64,000 nucleotides of DNA, from NCBI GenBank assembly GCA_964389575.1, contig CAYMFF010000004.1, positions 9,547 to 73,546 of the forward strand. The letters are read 5' to 3'. Below the pieces are notes generated by a model. It was not told where the DNA came from and made no database searches. It worked only from the letters and a program-made list of their open reading frames with translations. Shown here piece by piece: positions 42,313-51,406 of this stretch. The translations under genes and the position numbers were made by a program. The stretch is from JAGNRR01 sp964389575. GTDB taxonomy: Bacteria; Bacteroidota; Bacteroidia; Chitinophagales; Chitinophagaceae. Position 1 is the first letter of the stretch. The number at the start of each line of letters is the position of its first letter.

Positions 42313-43368
42313 ATGAATCTGCATGAAAAATATATCCTTAGATGTTTGTTCCTTGCTGAATTAGGCAAGGGCGATACTGAGAGTAACCCAATGGTAGGCG
42401 CAGTTTTGGTCTATAAAGATAGAATTATTGGTGAAGGGTATCATGAAAAATATGGAGAAGCACATGCAGAAGTAAATTGCCTTCAAAATGTAAAAGAAGA
42501 AGATAAAAAACATATCTCCCAGGCTACACTATATGTTTCCCTGGAACCTTGTAATCATAAAGGTAAAACGCCACCTTGTTCTCATGCAATCATTGAGGCC
42601 GGAATAAAAAAAGTAGTTATTGGAACGACTGATAATAACCCACTTGTCAATAATTCAGGCATACAATATTTAAAAAATCATCAGGTGGAGGTAATCGTGG
42701 GTGTTTGTGAAAAAGAATGCCGCAATTTAAATAAAGTATTCTTTACAAATCACAGTAAAAATAGAACGTTTATTAAATTAAAATGGTCTCAAAGCCTTGA
42801 TGGATTTATCGGGGATTCAACAAAAGAGGTAACAATTAGCACTCAGGCTACTAATGTAATTAATCATAAATACAGAACTGAAGTGGACGGCATTCTTGTA
42901 GGCTACAATACTGCACTTTTGGATGAGCCCAGTTTGAATGTACGGCATTGGCAAGGAAAACAACCCGCTCGAATTTTTTTAGATTGGGAACTCAAACTCC
43001 CCCATCGTATTATTTATAAAAAAGGGTTTCACAATATTGTATTGACTACCCGAGAAAAGGAAAGTACCAACGAAGTACGTTATTTAAAAATAGAAAAAAA
43101 TGTTACGTCTATTGCGGAAAGTCTATATAAAATTGGCATCAACAGTTTACTAGTTGAAGGAGGCGCTAAAACACATCAGCTATTCATAGATGATAACATT
43201 TGGGATGAAGCTATTATTATTAAAAGTGATAAAAATATTTTGGCATCTTCTAGTAATAGTAACAATTTGATTAGCGCAGCAACATTAAATAACGGAGCAT
43301 TAATTCAAAGGACACGAATTGCAAAAGACCAAGTAGAACACTATAGTAATTCTGAATTTAAAAGATGA
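42313..43368 (+). CDS. ribD: Bifunctional riboflavin biosynthesis deaminase/reductase RibD
   Basis: About 351 residues in two domains. The N-terminal deaminase (1-145) has the zinc site GEAHAEVNCL and PCNHKGKTPPCSHAI, and the SNPMVGAVLVYKDRIIGEG motif. The reductase (about 150-345) has KLKWSQSLDGFIGDSTKE and DGILVGYNTALLDEPSLNVR, then NSLLVEGGAKTHQLF. It converts the 2,5-diamino-6-ribosylamino pyrimidinone phosphate through deamination and NADPH-dependent side-chain reduction. I chose the ATG at 42313 because of the promoter box. The stop overlaps the DMT transporter start by 4 bases. Confidence 0.95.
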   Translation: MNLHEKYILRCLFLAELGKGDTESNPMVGAVLVYKDRIIGEGYHEKYGEAHAEVNCLQNVKEEDKKHISQATLYVSLEPCNHKGKTPPCSHAIIEAGIKKVVIGTTDNNPLVNNSGIQYLKNHQVEVIVGVCEKECRNLNKVFFTNHSKNRTFIKLKWSQSLDGFIGDSTKEVTISTQATNVINHKYRTEVDGILVGYNTALLDEPSLNVRHWQGKQPARIFLDWELKLPHRIIYKKGFHNIVLTTREKESTNEVRYLKIEKNVTSIAESLYKIGINSLLVEGGAKTHQLFIDDNIWDEAIIIKSDKNILASSSNSNNLISAATLNNGALIQRTRIAKDQVEHYSNSEFKR

Positions 43369-44237
43369 TTTTCATTCTACTTTCTATATTATTCAATGCT
43401 TATGTTGGGGTAATCTTTAAATACTTTGGTAAATGGGGTATCAATTCTCAAATTGCAATTGTCATTAACTATTGGGTTTGCGTTATTACCGGCTCTTTAA
43501 TGCTTCAAGAAAATCCGTTTGTGGCTGGAAACTTCACTAGTGATTGGTTTCCTTGGAGCTTGGCTATTGGAGTTCTATTAATAAGCATGTTTAATATCAT
43601 GTCGGTTGCCTCTGTGAGAATAGGCGTTACTCTTACGCAGGCTGCTAATAAAATGTCACTCGCTATACCTGTATTTTTCTCGTTTTATTTATACCATGAA
43701 AGCTTGGGCATAATCAAGATTCTAGGAATTCTGACGGCATTGCTTGGAGTATATTTTATTACCCGTTCATCAAAAACTTCGGATAAGCAGAAAAGTAAAA
43801 ACTGGTGGTTGTTACCCATTTTATTTATAGGCAGTGGATCTATTGACACCATCATGAAATTTGTGGAAACTAATTTTATCAGCACGAGCCAATCACTTAA
43901 TTACTACCTAATTTTTTGCTTTGGAATGGCCGCTAGTATTGGAACTTTATTTTTAATTACCCAATTAGTCATGGGTCGATTTAAAGTAAATTCACGATCG
44001 TTATTAGCTGGAATAATGCTGGGTATCCCTAATTACTTTTCGATTTATTTTTTGATAAAAGCACTTCAATTTAAGGACCTTAACAGCTCATCAATTATCC
44101 CAATAAACAACATAGGCATACTCATAGCGGTTACGATTTACGGATTTATTATATTTAATGAGAAACTAAGTAGTCGAAATAAAATTGGTTTAGCCCTAGC
44201 CGCAAGTTCAATAATCTTATTAATATTAGGAAGCTAG
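43365..44237 (+). CDS. DMT-superfamily transporter (EamA-like)
   Basis: A 290-residue protein with ten predicted helices in two five-helix halves, the EamA layout. Conserved features include the first-half end IIKILGILTALLGVYFITRSS and the second-half IPINNIGILIAVTIYGFIIFNEKLSSRNKIGLALAASSIILLILG, both typical of the DMT superfamily. The substrate is unknown; relatives export metabolites or amino acids. It starts within the ribD stop (ATGA-type 4-base overlap) and is followed directly by the YigZ-family gene, so the three are co-transcribed. A role in export of riboflavin-related compounds would be speculation. Confidence 0.85.
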   Translation: MIFILLSILFNAYVGVIFKYFGKWGINSQIAIVINYWVCVITGSLMLQENPFVAGNFTSDWFPWSLAIGVLLISMFNIMSVASVRIGVTLTQAANKMSLAIPVFFSFYLYHESLGIIKILGILTALLGVYFITRSSKTSDKQKSKNWWLLPILFIGSGSIDTIMKFVETNFISTSQSLNYYLIFCFGMAASIGTLFLITQLVMGRFKVNSRSLLAGIMLGIPNYFSIYFLIKALQFKDLNSSSIIPINNIGILIAVTIYGFIIFNEKLSSRNKIGLALAASSIILLILGS

Positions 44238-44837
44238 ATGAATACTTATAAAACAGTTGATAAAAAATCTCAATCCCTGTTCAAAGAAAAGGGAAGTAAA
44301 TTCCTTGGTTTTGTATTTCCAGTCCAATCCGAAAAGGATATTGAAAACTACTTAAATGATTTGAAAGAATCACACCCTAAAGCTACGCATCATTGTTATG
44401 CTTATAAATTAGGCTTAGAAAAAATTACATATAGAGCGAATGACGATGGCGAACCCAGCAATAGCGCGGGCAAACCGATTCTTGGCCAGATAGAAAGTTT
44501 TGATTTAAGCAATGTATTCATTGTAGTGGTTCGGTATTATGGTGGGACCAAACTAGGCGTAGGCGGACTTCAAACTGCTTACAAAGCAGCCGCGAAAATA
44601 GCATTGGAGGAAAATATTATTGTAGAGAAAGAAATCCCAGTATTTTATCAACTCAGCTTTCCTTTTGACAAACAAGGAATTGTTGACCATTTAATTAAAA
44701 TAACCACGGGGGCAATCATCGATAAAACATTTCAAAATCAATGTGAGTATGAAGTAAGCATCCCGAAAAGTAATGCTAAACAATTTGAAGAAAAGTTATT
44801 CTCTGAGAGAAGTATCAGTGCAATTAAAGAAAACTAA
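44238..44837 (+). CDS. YigZ / IMPACT family protein
   Basis: A 199-residue protein of the UPF0029/IMPACT family. The first domain holds KEKGSKFLGFVFPVQSEKDI, KATHHCYAYKLG, RANDDGEPSNSAGKPIL and VVVRYYGGTKLGVGGL, all signature segments. The C-terminal domain (from about 140, FPFDKQGIVDHLI) is the smaller ferredoxin-like part. In bacteria the function is unclear; a link to translation has been proposed for eukaryotic IMPACT. The ATG follows the transporter stop immediately, and its end overlaps the convergent fbp gene by 14 bases. Confidence 0.92.
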   Translation: MNTYKTVDKKSQSLFKEKGSKFLGFVFPVQSEKDIENYLNDLKESHPKATHHCYAYKLGLEKITYRANDDGEPSNSAGKPILGQIESFDLSNVFIVVVRYYGGTKLGVGGLQTAYKAAAKIALEENIIVEKEIPVFYQLSFPFDKQGIVDHLIKITTGAIIDKTFQNQCEYEVSIPKSNAKQFEEKLFSERSISAIKEN

Positions 44838-45825
44838 GCGCTTCCTTAACCATGTTTTTTGAACCAATAAAAATTGGAACCCGTTGGTGCAATTCGCTAG
44901 GCTCAATTTCTAAAATTGACTTTTCCCCATCAGAGCTCAATCCATTGGCATGTTCAACTAAAAAAGCCATCGGATTGCATTCGTATTGCAATCTTAGCTT
45001 ACCAGTCTTATTACTTTTATCTGCCGGGTAGAAAAATATACCTCCTTTTATTAATGTGCGATGCATATCCGCAACCATGCTACCAATATAGCGATGCGTA
45101 TAAGATGATTTATCTCCTTCATTTTTCATACAATGATTTAAATATTTTTTTAAACCATCAACATACTTTTGAGTATTTCCCTGATTCACAGAATAAATTT
45201 TACCATCTTCTGGAACTTGCATATTGGGATGCGACAAGCAAAACTCTCCGATGGAAGGGTCTAAGGTAAATCCATTCACACCTCCTTTTGTCCCATATAC
45301 CAACATGGTACTAGAGCCATAAATAACGTAGCCAGCTGCCATTAATTTACTTCCTTTTTGCAAGAAATCTTTTTCAGTGACCGCAGTGCCCAATTCTGTT
45401 TCCCGGCGATATATCGCAAAAATGGTTCCAATACTCGCGTTCACATCAATATTAGACGATCCGTCTAATGGATCAAAAAGAACCACATATTTTGCATTCT
45501 TAGAATATTCATCATCAAAAGAAACAAAATCATCATTCTCTTCTGAAGCAATACCAGCACAATCCGCACTACTTTTAAGAACACGAATCATAATATCATC
45601 AGCATATACATCTAATTTCATCTGCTCTTCTCCCTGTACGTTTTCAGTACCTCTTGCGCCTAAAATTCCAACCAGACCCGCTTTATTTACTTTTTTATTA
45701 ATCAGCTTACAAGCTATACCTATATCACGTAAAATGCCTGACAAACCACCGGTTGCTTTTGGAAATAATCGAGTTTGCTGAATTGTAAATTCATCCAATG
45801 TTGTTATTGTACTGTACGGTTTCAT
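44824..45825 (-). CDS. fbp: Class 1 fructose-1,6-bisphosphatase
   Basis: A 333-residue class 1 FBPase. The metal and phosphate site is FDPLDGSSNIDVNASIGTIFAIYR (residues about 117-140), with upstream glutamates in ASEENDDF, and SKLMAAGYVIYGSSTMLVYG, RYIGSMVADMHRTLIKGGIF and EHANGLSSDG later on. It removes the 1-phosphate from fructose 1,6-bisphosphate in gluconeogenesis, the counter-reaction of PfkA. It has an exact -7 box 5 bases before its ATG and is tail to tail with the YigZ gene. Confidence 0.97.
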   Translation of the reverse strand: MKPYSTITTLDEFTIQQTRLFPKATGGLSGILRDIGIACKLINKKVNKAGLVGILGARGTENVQGEEQMKLDVYADDIMIRVLKSSADCAGIASEENDDFVSFDDEYSKNAKYVVLFDPLDGSSNIDVNASIGTIFAIYRRETELGTAVTEKDFLQKGSKLMAAGYVIYGSSTMLVYGTKGGVNGFTLDPSIGEFCLSHPNMQVPEDGKIYSVNQGNTQKYVDGLKKYLNHCMKNEGDKSSYTHRYIGSMVADMHRTLIKGGIFFYPADKSNKTGKLRLQYECNPMAFLVEHANGLSSDGEKSILEIEPSELHQRVPIFIGSKNMVKEALSFL

Positions 45826-45830
45826 TACCG

Positions 45831-45838
45831 CAAATATA
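45831..45838 (-). promoter_or_regulatory. -7 promoter box of fbp (TATATTTG)
   Basis: Exact TAnnTTTG box on the minus strand, 5 bases before the fbp ATG. It lies between fbp and the stop of miaE, so fbp can be transcribed independently. Confidence 0.6.
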
Positions 45839-45848
45839 ACGAACAGAA

Positions 45849-46451
45849 TTAATGCATTCTATCTCCTCGCACTGGAAGATTTCCAAGTATTTCTTCCTCT
45901 TTATTGAGCCAAAACGACCATCTTTCTTTCACTTTATCCTTGTCAAGATATAGATAAGCTAAATCCAGGAATAAGCGATAATGCCCAGCTTCGCTTATCA
46001 TAAATTTATGGTAGAATTTTTTTAGCTTTTCATCATCCAAGCCTTCGCTTAAAAGCCTGAAACGCTCACAACTTCTTGCCTCGATCAATGCGAAAATGAG
46101 AAGTTTATCTAAGAATCTGTCATTATAGGACCCACCCTTTTTTTCATGCTTTTTCAAGGCATTTACATATTCGTCTTTTCGTTGTGGTTGCAAAGTGATA
46201 TTCCGTTTCTTCATTTCATTCAGCACTAATCTAAAATGCCCCCATTCTTCAGAAACTATAGGCGACAAAGCTTCTACCAGCTCCATTTTATCTGCATTTG
46301 CTTGGATTAAGGTAATACAAGATGTGGCCGCTTTTTGTTCACAATAAGCATGGTCATTTAATATATCATCCAGCGAAATTTCAGCTAGATTAACCCAACG
46401 CGGATCGGTTGGAAGCTTTAATCCCAATATTGAATTTTCTTCTGTTGCCAT
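45849..46451 (-). CDS. miaE: tRNA-(ms[2]io[6]A)-hydroxylase MiaE
   Basis: A 200-residue ferritin-like diiron enzyme. Diiron ligands are arranged as E..., then SEEWGHFRLVL (ExxH), and in the second half EARSCERFRLL and SEAGHYRLFL (second ExxH). The start LGLKLPTDPRWVNLAE and HAYCEQKAATSCI are typical. It hydroxylates the isopentenyl group on adenosine 37 of certain tRNAs, and this requires MiaA/MiaB products made elsewhere in the genome. A near-consensus box (TAATTTCG) precedes the ATG. It is transcribed away from the propeller sensor kinase. Confidence 0.93.
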   Translation of the reverse strand: MATEENSILGLKLPTDPRWVNLAEISLDDILNDHAYCEQKAATSCITLIQANADKMELVEALSPIVSEEWGHFRLVLNEMKKRNITLQPQRKDEYVNALKKHEKKGGSYNDRFLDKLLIFALIEARSCERFRLLSEGLDDEKLKKFYHKFMISEAGHYRLFLDLAYLYLDKDKVKERWSFWLNKEEEILGNLPVRGDRMH

Positions 46452-46538
46452 TTTGCGAAATTATACAATTAATTATGGCAACATTCATACTATCTTTATA
46501 AAATCCATTGGAGAATCTTTCATATTGTAGTTATTGCA

Positions 46539-49500
46539 TTGGGCTTTCTTATTCATGACGTTTCTGCGCAAGAATTAAAAGAAAACTATTATCGCGCTCA
46601 TTATGATTTAGAGTCTGGGCTATCTCAAAGTGTAATTAATGATATTAAAGAGGACAAAAAGGGCTTTATCTGGATTGCAACCAACGATGGATTAAATCGA
46701 TTTGATGGTGTAAGGTTTAAAGTATTTTCATATGAACCATCGGACTCATTAAGTTTACCATCTTCAAGTATTCAAAAAATATTTTATGATCAAGATCATC
46801 ACCTTTGGATTAACACACCTGACGATCTGGTAATATTTGATATTGAAAGTGGTAAAGTTGCTGGTAAAGAAATAAGCAAAAAAAATAAATTCAGGTCTGT
46901 CTGTATAGGTCAAGGGCAAGATATTTGGAGTTTTACCAAGCGAAATACGCTAATACGCCTTGACCGTTCAAGTCTAAAAATAAAGGAAGAAAGCCCGGAA
47001 TGCAAGGCACTTTCGAACCAAGAAAAAATTATTGGCTCCTATTATATCAATACAAGTGTTTTGCTGTTTAGTAAAAAAGGTGTTTGTCATGAATATAATA
47101 TTGAAACAAAAAAATGGTCCAGTTCTAAATCAAATTTATTTGAAGAAGAACTAAGTTATAACGAAGCAGTATATGACTATCAACAAACCATTTATCTCTA
47201 TTCTATGGAGACTGACCTGATAGAATACAATCTTAAAACACGATCATTCTCTGCAAGTCCTATAAATTCGAATGAAAGAAATATTCTTGGTATTAATAAT
47301 GTAGTCTATGACAGTTCGCGTAGTGAGTTATTGATATCCACTTATGGACAAGGTTGTTTTATATATAATACAAAAAATAAACAGACGATAGAATTAAATC
47401 AAAGCAGTAAAAACATAACCCTTTCTTCTAACTATCCACAAGCTATTCTTCGAGGCGACAAGAATATCCTTTGGATTGGTTATGATGGTAAAGGAATAGA
47501 TGTTTTTGATCCCAATATTAAAAAATTCGTTCCATTAATTAAAGAATCCCCTGACGAAGATTACAACCTAAAATTCGTTCGGAAAATAATAGAAGGTGCT
47601 AATGGAAACCTTTGGTTTGGCACTGCTGGAAGCGGACTGATTGAGTATGACCGTAAAACAAGCGAATATACTTTCTACAATAAAAATGAACTAAAGCCGA
47701 ATGCCGAAACTTTTATCATTGAAATGGAAAAAGTAAATAATGATATTTGGCTGGCTTTGAATAGTGGCGATATCTTATTGTTCGATATGATAAATAAACG
47801 AGTTCGAAAAAGAATAAAATATGAAGATGAATGGAACGAAATGGGTCGAAACCAAATATGGTCCATGTATTTTGACGACCTATCTTCTACTTTATGGATA
47901 GGCACCGCCCGCAAAGGAATTTTTTCTATTAATACACTTACGAATGAAAAGAAAAACTACTTTGATAAAAGCAATAGAATATACAAGGACAATCGAATTC
48001 GATGTTTATTCCAAAAAGCAGACAAATCTATCCTTGCCGGAACCACTAGAGGTGCCCTACTTCTTAAGCCAGGCGCTAAAGAGTTCAGTCGGATATTTCC
48101 TAACAAAAAGGTAGAAATTAATAATCAACATTCCGTAAAATCATTTTATGAGGGTCCAAATGGAAATACGTGGGTTGGAACAGATGGTGCGGGTATATTT
48201 ATTCTCGATGAAAATTATAATACACTGGAACAAATAACTACGGACCAAAACCTAAGTAACAATGTAGTTTATGGCATCCTATCGCAAGATAAAAGCACTG
48301 TTTGGGTTAGCTCGAATAAAGGGTTAAGTAATATATCCTGGCAACTTACAAATTCCAACAGTATAAGTTATTCAATATCTAATTATCAAGTCACTAGTGG
48401 CTTACAGAGCAATGAGTTTAATACAAACTCTTATCTCAAATTAGCCGACGGCTCATTGGCCTTTGGCGGAATAGATGGGGTCAATATTTTTAATGGGAAT
48501 GATATTAAGTTTTCTAAAGAAACGCCAAGAGTTGTAATTGTTGAATTTTCTGTTTTTAATAGAAAAATGAATGACAACAAATTAATATCGTACACAGACG
48601 AAATTGATTTAAAGTATAATCAAAATTCATTCTCATTCAATTATAATGCCGTTGGATTTAACTTGTTAGACAAAATCAAATATCAATACCGCTTAATCGG
48701 TCTCAGCGATGAATGGCAAGATGCCGATGATAGAACCTATGTTTCGTTTACCAATTTAGACCCAGGAGATTACGAATTCCAAGTAAAAGCAGCTAACTAT
48801 GATGGTTATTGGGGTGAAGATTATACTACGCTTAAAATTCACATTGCAGCTCCATTGCACAAACAATGGTGGTTTATTATTCTCTGCGCTTTTATTATTT
48901 TGTTTACTATTTGGAGTATCGCTCGTTACAGAAACCAAGTAAGAACAGAAAGAGAATCTCTAAAACTAGAATATGCAAAAGATATTGCCGAGGTTGAAAT
49001 GAAAGCATTACGTGCTCAAATTAATCCACATTTTCTTTTTAATTCATTAAACTCTATCAACAACTTCATTTTAAAAAATGAAAATAAAAAGGCTAGAAAA
49101 TATTTAGTGAAATTTTCGCAACTGGTTAGAAATATATTAAATAACAGCACCAGTCCTTATGTAAGTCTTAAAGAAGAAATTGAAACCATTCAACTTTATG
49201 TTGAGATTGAAAGTATGCGTTTTGACAACACCTTTAAGTTTAATATTGAAATGAGTGATGACTTAGATGTAAATCAAATTCAAATCCCATCTTTGCTTCT
49301 GCAGCCTTATGTAGAAAATGCTATTTGGCACGGCCTTATGCACAAAGAAGGTGAAAAGAATATCGAAATTAGAATACATCAAAGTCAACGTGATTTAATA
49401 AATATAGAAATTGAAGATGATGGAATTGGCAGAATTGAATCACAAAAGCTAACTTCAGACAATAAAAGAAAATCGTTTGGCATGCAACTCGGCGCAGAAA

Positions 49501-49640
49501 GATTAAAATTAATGAATTCAGAGCTTCAAAGTCAAGGTGGTGTTCAAGTTATTGATCTTTATAATGAAAACAAAAAAGCAAAAGGAACATTAATCAGTAT
49601 CAAACTACCTATATTAAACCAAACTACAAATAAACACTAA
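46539..49640 (+). CDS. Two-component propeller sensor with LytS-type histidine kinase domain
   Basis: About 1033 residues. Residues about 20-640 are repeated beta-propeller blades (KEDKKGFIWIATNDGLNRFDG; GANGNLWFGTAGSGLIEYDR; STLWIGTARKGIFSI). Then come a Y_Y_Y domain (KYQYRLIGLSDEWQDADDRTYVSFTNLDPGDYEFQVKA), one transmembrane helix near 780 and a LytS-type kinase (RAQINPHFLFNSLNSINNFIL, phosphoacceptor H831; DDGIGRIES). The TTG at 46539 is the first recognised start, but it leaves only 11 residues of a signal peptide. The frame is open back to 46473 and encodes FHIVVIALGFLIHDVSAQ. No ATG or GTG lies there; an ATT at 46524 follows GGAG (46510-46513). The paired regulator gene is 21 bases downstream. 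Confidence 0.85.
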   Translation: MGFLIHDVSAQELKENYYRAHYDLESGLSQSVINDIKEDKKGFIWIATNDGLNRFDGVRFKVFSYEPSDSLSLPSSSIQKIFYDQDHHLWINTPDDLVIFDIESGKVAGKEISKKNKFRSVCIGQGQDIWSFTKRNTLIRLDRSSLKIKEESPECKALSNQEKIIGSYYINTSVLLFSKKGVCHEYNIETKKWSSSKSNLFEEELSYNEAVYDYQQTIYLYSMETDLIEYNLKTRSFSASPINSNERNILGINNVVYDSSRSELLISTYGQGCFIYNTKNKQTIELNQSSKNITLSSNYPQAILRGDKNILWIGYDGKGIDVFDPNIKKFVPLIKESPDEDYNLKFVRKIIEGANGNLWFGTAGSGLIEYDRKTSEYTFYNKNELKPNAETFIIEMEKVNNDIWLALNSGDILLFDMINKRVRKRIKYEDEWNEMGRNQIWSMYFDDLSSTLWIGTARKGIFSINTLTNEKKNYFDKSNRIYKDNRIRCLFQKADKSILAGTTRGALLLKPGAKEFSRIFPNKKVEINNQHSVKSFYEGPNGNTWVGTDGAGIFILDENYNTLEQITTDQNLSNNVVYGILSQDKSTVWVSSNKGLSNISWQLTNSNSISYSISNYQVTSGLQSNEFNTNSYLKLADGSLAFGGIDGVNIFNGNDIKFSKETPRVVIVEFSVFNRKMNDNKLISYTDEIDLKYNQNSFSFNYNAVGFNLLDKIKYQYRLIGLSDEWQDADDRTYVSFTNLDPGDYEFQVKAANYDGYWGEDYTTLKIHIAAPLHKQWWFIILCAFIILFTIWSIARYRNQVRTERESLKLEYAKDIAEVEMKALRAQINPHFLFNSLNSINNFILKNENKKARKYLVKFSQLVRNILNNSTSPYVSLKEEIETIQLYVEIESMRFDNTFKFNIEMSDDLDVNQIQIPSLLLQPYVENAIWHGLMHKEGEKNIEIRIHQSQRDLINIEIEDDGIGRIESQKLTSDNKRKSFGMQLGAERLKLMNSELQSQGGVQVIDLYNENKKAKGTLISIKLPILNQTTNKH

Positions 49641-49661
49641 TCAAAATCAAACCAACAAACC

Positions 49662-50426
49662 ATGAATTATAAAACAATAATTGTAGACGATGAGAAAAAT
49701 TGTGTAGAAGTACTCGAATACTTACTAGAGCAAAATCACCCCGAAATTGTAATCGATGAAACATTTACTAGTTCCAAAGCAGCGCTGCAATACCTCAGAA
49801 CTAATTCGGTAGACTTAGTATTTTTAGATATTCAAATGCCTTTTTTAACAGGCATTGAATTGCTTGGCAAACTGGAAGAACCATCTTTTCAAGTCGTTTT
49901 CACAACAGCATTTGACCACTACGCTTTAGAAGCAATAAAACTTTCTGCCTTAGATTATTTATTAAAACCAGTGGATGACGATTTGCTGGCCGAAACAATT
50001 GAAAAATTCAAAAAACGACAAGAAGGAAATGTGCAACAACAATTGAAACAGCTCATGTCGCAAATGCAGAATAACGCTAACAATACTGCATCGCCATCAG
50101 ATGGCAAAATAGCTATTTCTTTTCAAGATAAGATTTCGTTTTACCGAGCTGAAGAAATTTCGTATTGTCAAAGTAGTGATAATTACACCACAGTAATACT
50201 AACCAATGGAGAAAAAGTGACCGCTTCAAAAACCATAAAGCATTTTGAAGAAATGCTAGAACCCCTCGGCTTTGTAAGAACCCATCAGTCTTATCTTGTC
50301 AACCAATCTATGATTAAAGAATATAGCAAGAAAGATGGTGGTTATATAATATTAAATAATGGCGTAGACATTCCCGTGAGTCGCCAGCGCAAAGAGGATA
50401 TCCTTCAACTATTTAAGAAAATCTAA
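49662..50426 (+). CDS. LytTR-family response regulator
   Basis: A 254-residue response regulator. The receiver domain (1-120) has the acidic pair D9-D10, the phosphoacceptor aspartate D56 in DLVFLDIQMP, and the lysine in LDYLLKPVDD. The DNA-binding LytTR domain (about 150-254) has ISYCQSSDNYTTVILTNGEK, GFVRTHQSYLVNQSMIKEYSK and VPVSRQRKEDILQLF-like ending. It should be phosphorylated by the propeller kinase just upstream and bind promoter DNA. The hldD start follows two bases after the stop. Confidence 0.94.
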   Translation: MNYKTIIVDDEKNCVEVLEYLLEQNHPEIVIDETFTSSKAALQYLRTNSVDLVFLDIQMPFLTGIELLGKLEEPSFQVVFTTAFDHYALEAIKLSALDYLLKPVDDDLLAETIEKFKKRQEGNVQQQLKQLMSQMQNNANNTASPSDGKIAISFQDKISFYRAEEISYCQSSDNYTTVILTNGEKVTASKTIKHFEEMLEPLGFVRTHQSYLVNQSMIKEYSKKDGGYIILNNGVDIPVSRQRKEDILQLFKKI

Positions 50427-50428
50427 TA

Positions 50429-51406
50429 ATGATAAACCTTGATTCAATAATAATAATAACTGGTGCCGCAGGTTTTATCGGCAGTTGCTTAGCCAGTCAT
50501 TTAAAATCTACTGGTTATAATAACTTGCTACTTGTTGATGACTTCTCAATCAACAAAAAGTCTCAGAACACAATTAATTTCTCAGAAGACCACAAAATTA
50601 ACCGTGATATTTTCATTAAAAATATAAGCGACTACCCTGCTGATATTATTATCCATTTAGGAGCACGCACCGATACAACTGAAATGGATTTCTCCATACA
50701 TGAAAAGCTTAATTTAGAATACTCAAAAAAAGTGTGGAACCATTGCACTGCAAACAATATTAAACTAATCTATGCATCAAGTGCAGCAACTTATGGTGGT
50801 GGCGAAAATGGTTATTCTGACAATCATCAAATAGTTGATAAACTAAAACCCTTAAACCCGTACGGAGAATCTAAGCAGCTTTTTGATCAATTTGCATTAA
50901 AACAAAACACCTCACCTCCCGCTTGGCATGGCTTGAAATTTTTTAATGTGTATGGTCCTAATGAATATCACAAAGGAAGAATGGCCTCAGTCATATTGCA
51001 TACTTATAATCAAATCAAAGAAAAAGGAGAAATGAAACTTTTTCGCTCACACAACCCTGATTTTAAGGACGGCGAACAAAAACGTGATTTTGTTTATGTA
51101 AAGGATGTCATTAGTGTTATTCATTGGCTCATGAAACAAAAAGTGGAAAACGGACTCTACAACTTAGGAAGTGGACAAGCTCGTACTTTTTTAGATTTAG
51201 TTCGTAGTGTTTTTCAACATCTTGATATTAAAGAGAGCATATCATTCATTGACACTCCAGAAGACATACGAGAAAAATATCAATACTTTACAGAGGCCGA
51301 CATGAGCAAACTAAAGAATGCAGGTTATCGTTCTAAATTTCATTCATTGGAAGAAGGAATAAGAGAATACGTTCAAGATTATTTATCTCAAAATAATTAC
51401 TTCTAG
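50429..51406 (+). CDS. hldD: ADP-glyceromanno-heptose 6-epimerase
   Basis: A 325-residue short-chain dehydrogenase of the extended type. NAD(P) binding is IIITGAAGFIGSCLASHL (GxxGxxG), the active site has the tyrosine-lysine pair in NPYGESKQLFD with serines in ASSAATYGGGENGYSD, and the C-terminal segments NVYGPNEYHKGRMASVI, KRDFVYVKDVISVI and LGSGQARTFLDLV agree with HldD/RfaD. It inverts C6 of ADP-D-glycero-mannoheptose to the L-form used in the LPS inner core. It is placed directly after the LytTR regulator gene, an unusual partner. Confidence 0.93.
   Translation: MINLDSIIIITGAAGFIGSCLASHLKSTGYNNLLLVDDFSINKKSQNTINFSEDHKINRDIFIKNISDYPADIIIHLGARTDTTEMDFSIHEKLNLEYSKKVWNHCTANNIKLIYASSAATYGGGENGYSDNHQIVDKLKPLNPYGESKQLFDQFALKQNTSPPAWHGLKFFNVYGPNEYHKGRMASVILHTYNQIKEKGEMKLFRSHNPDFKDGEQKRDFVYVKDVISVIHWLMKQKVENGLYNLGSGQARTFLDLVRSVFQHLDIKESISFIDTPEDIREKYQYFTEADMSKLKNAGYRSKFHSLEEGIREYVQDYLSQNNYF

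Noticed and set aside
44916..45781. Plus-strand frames of 117 and 134 residues opposite fbp
   Set aside because: They are reverse-complement readings of fbp, which carries the class 1 FBPase active-site motifs.
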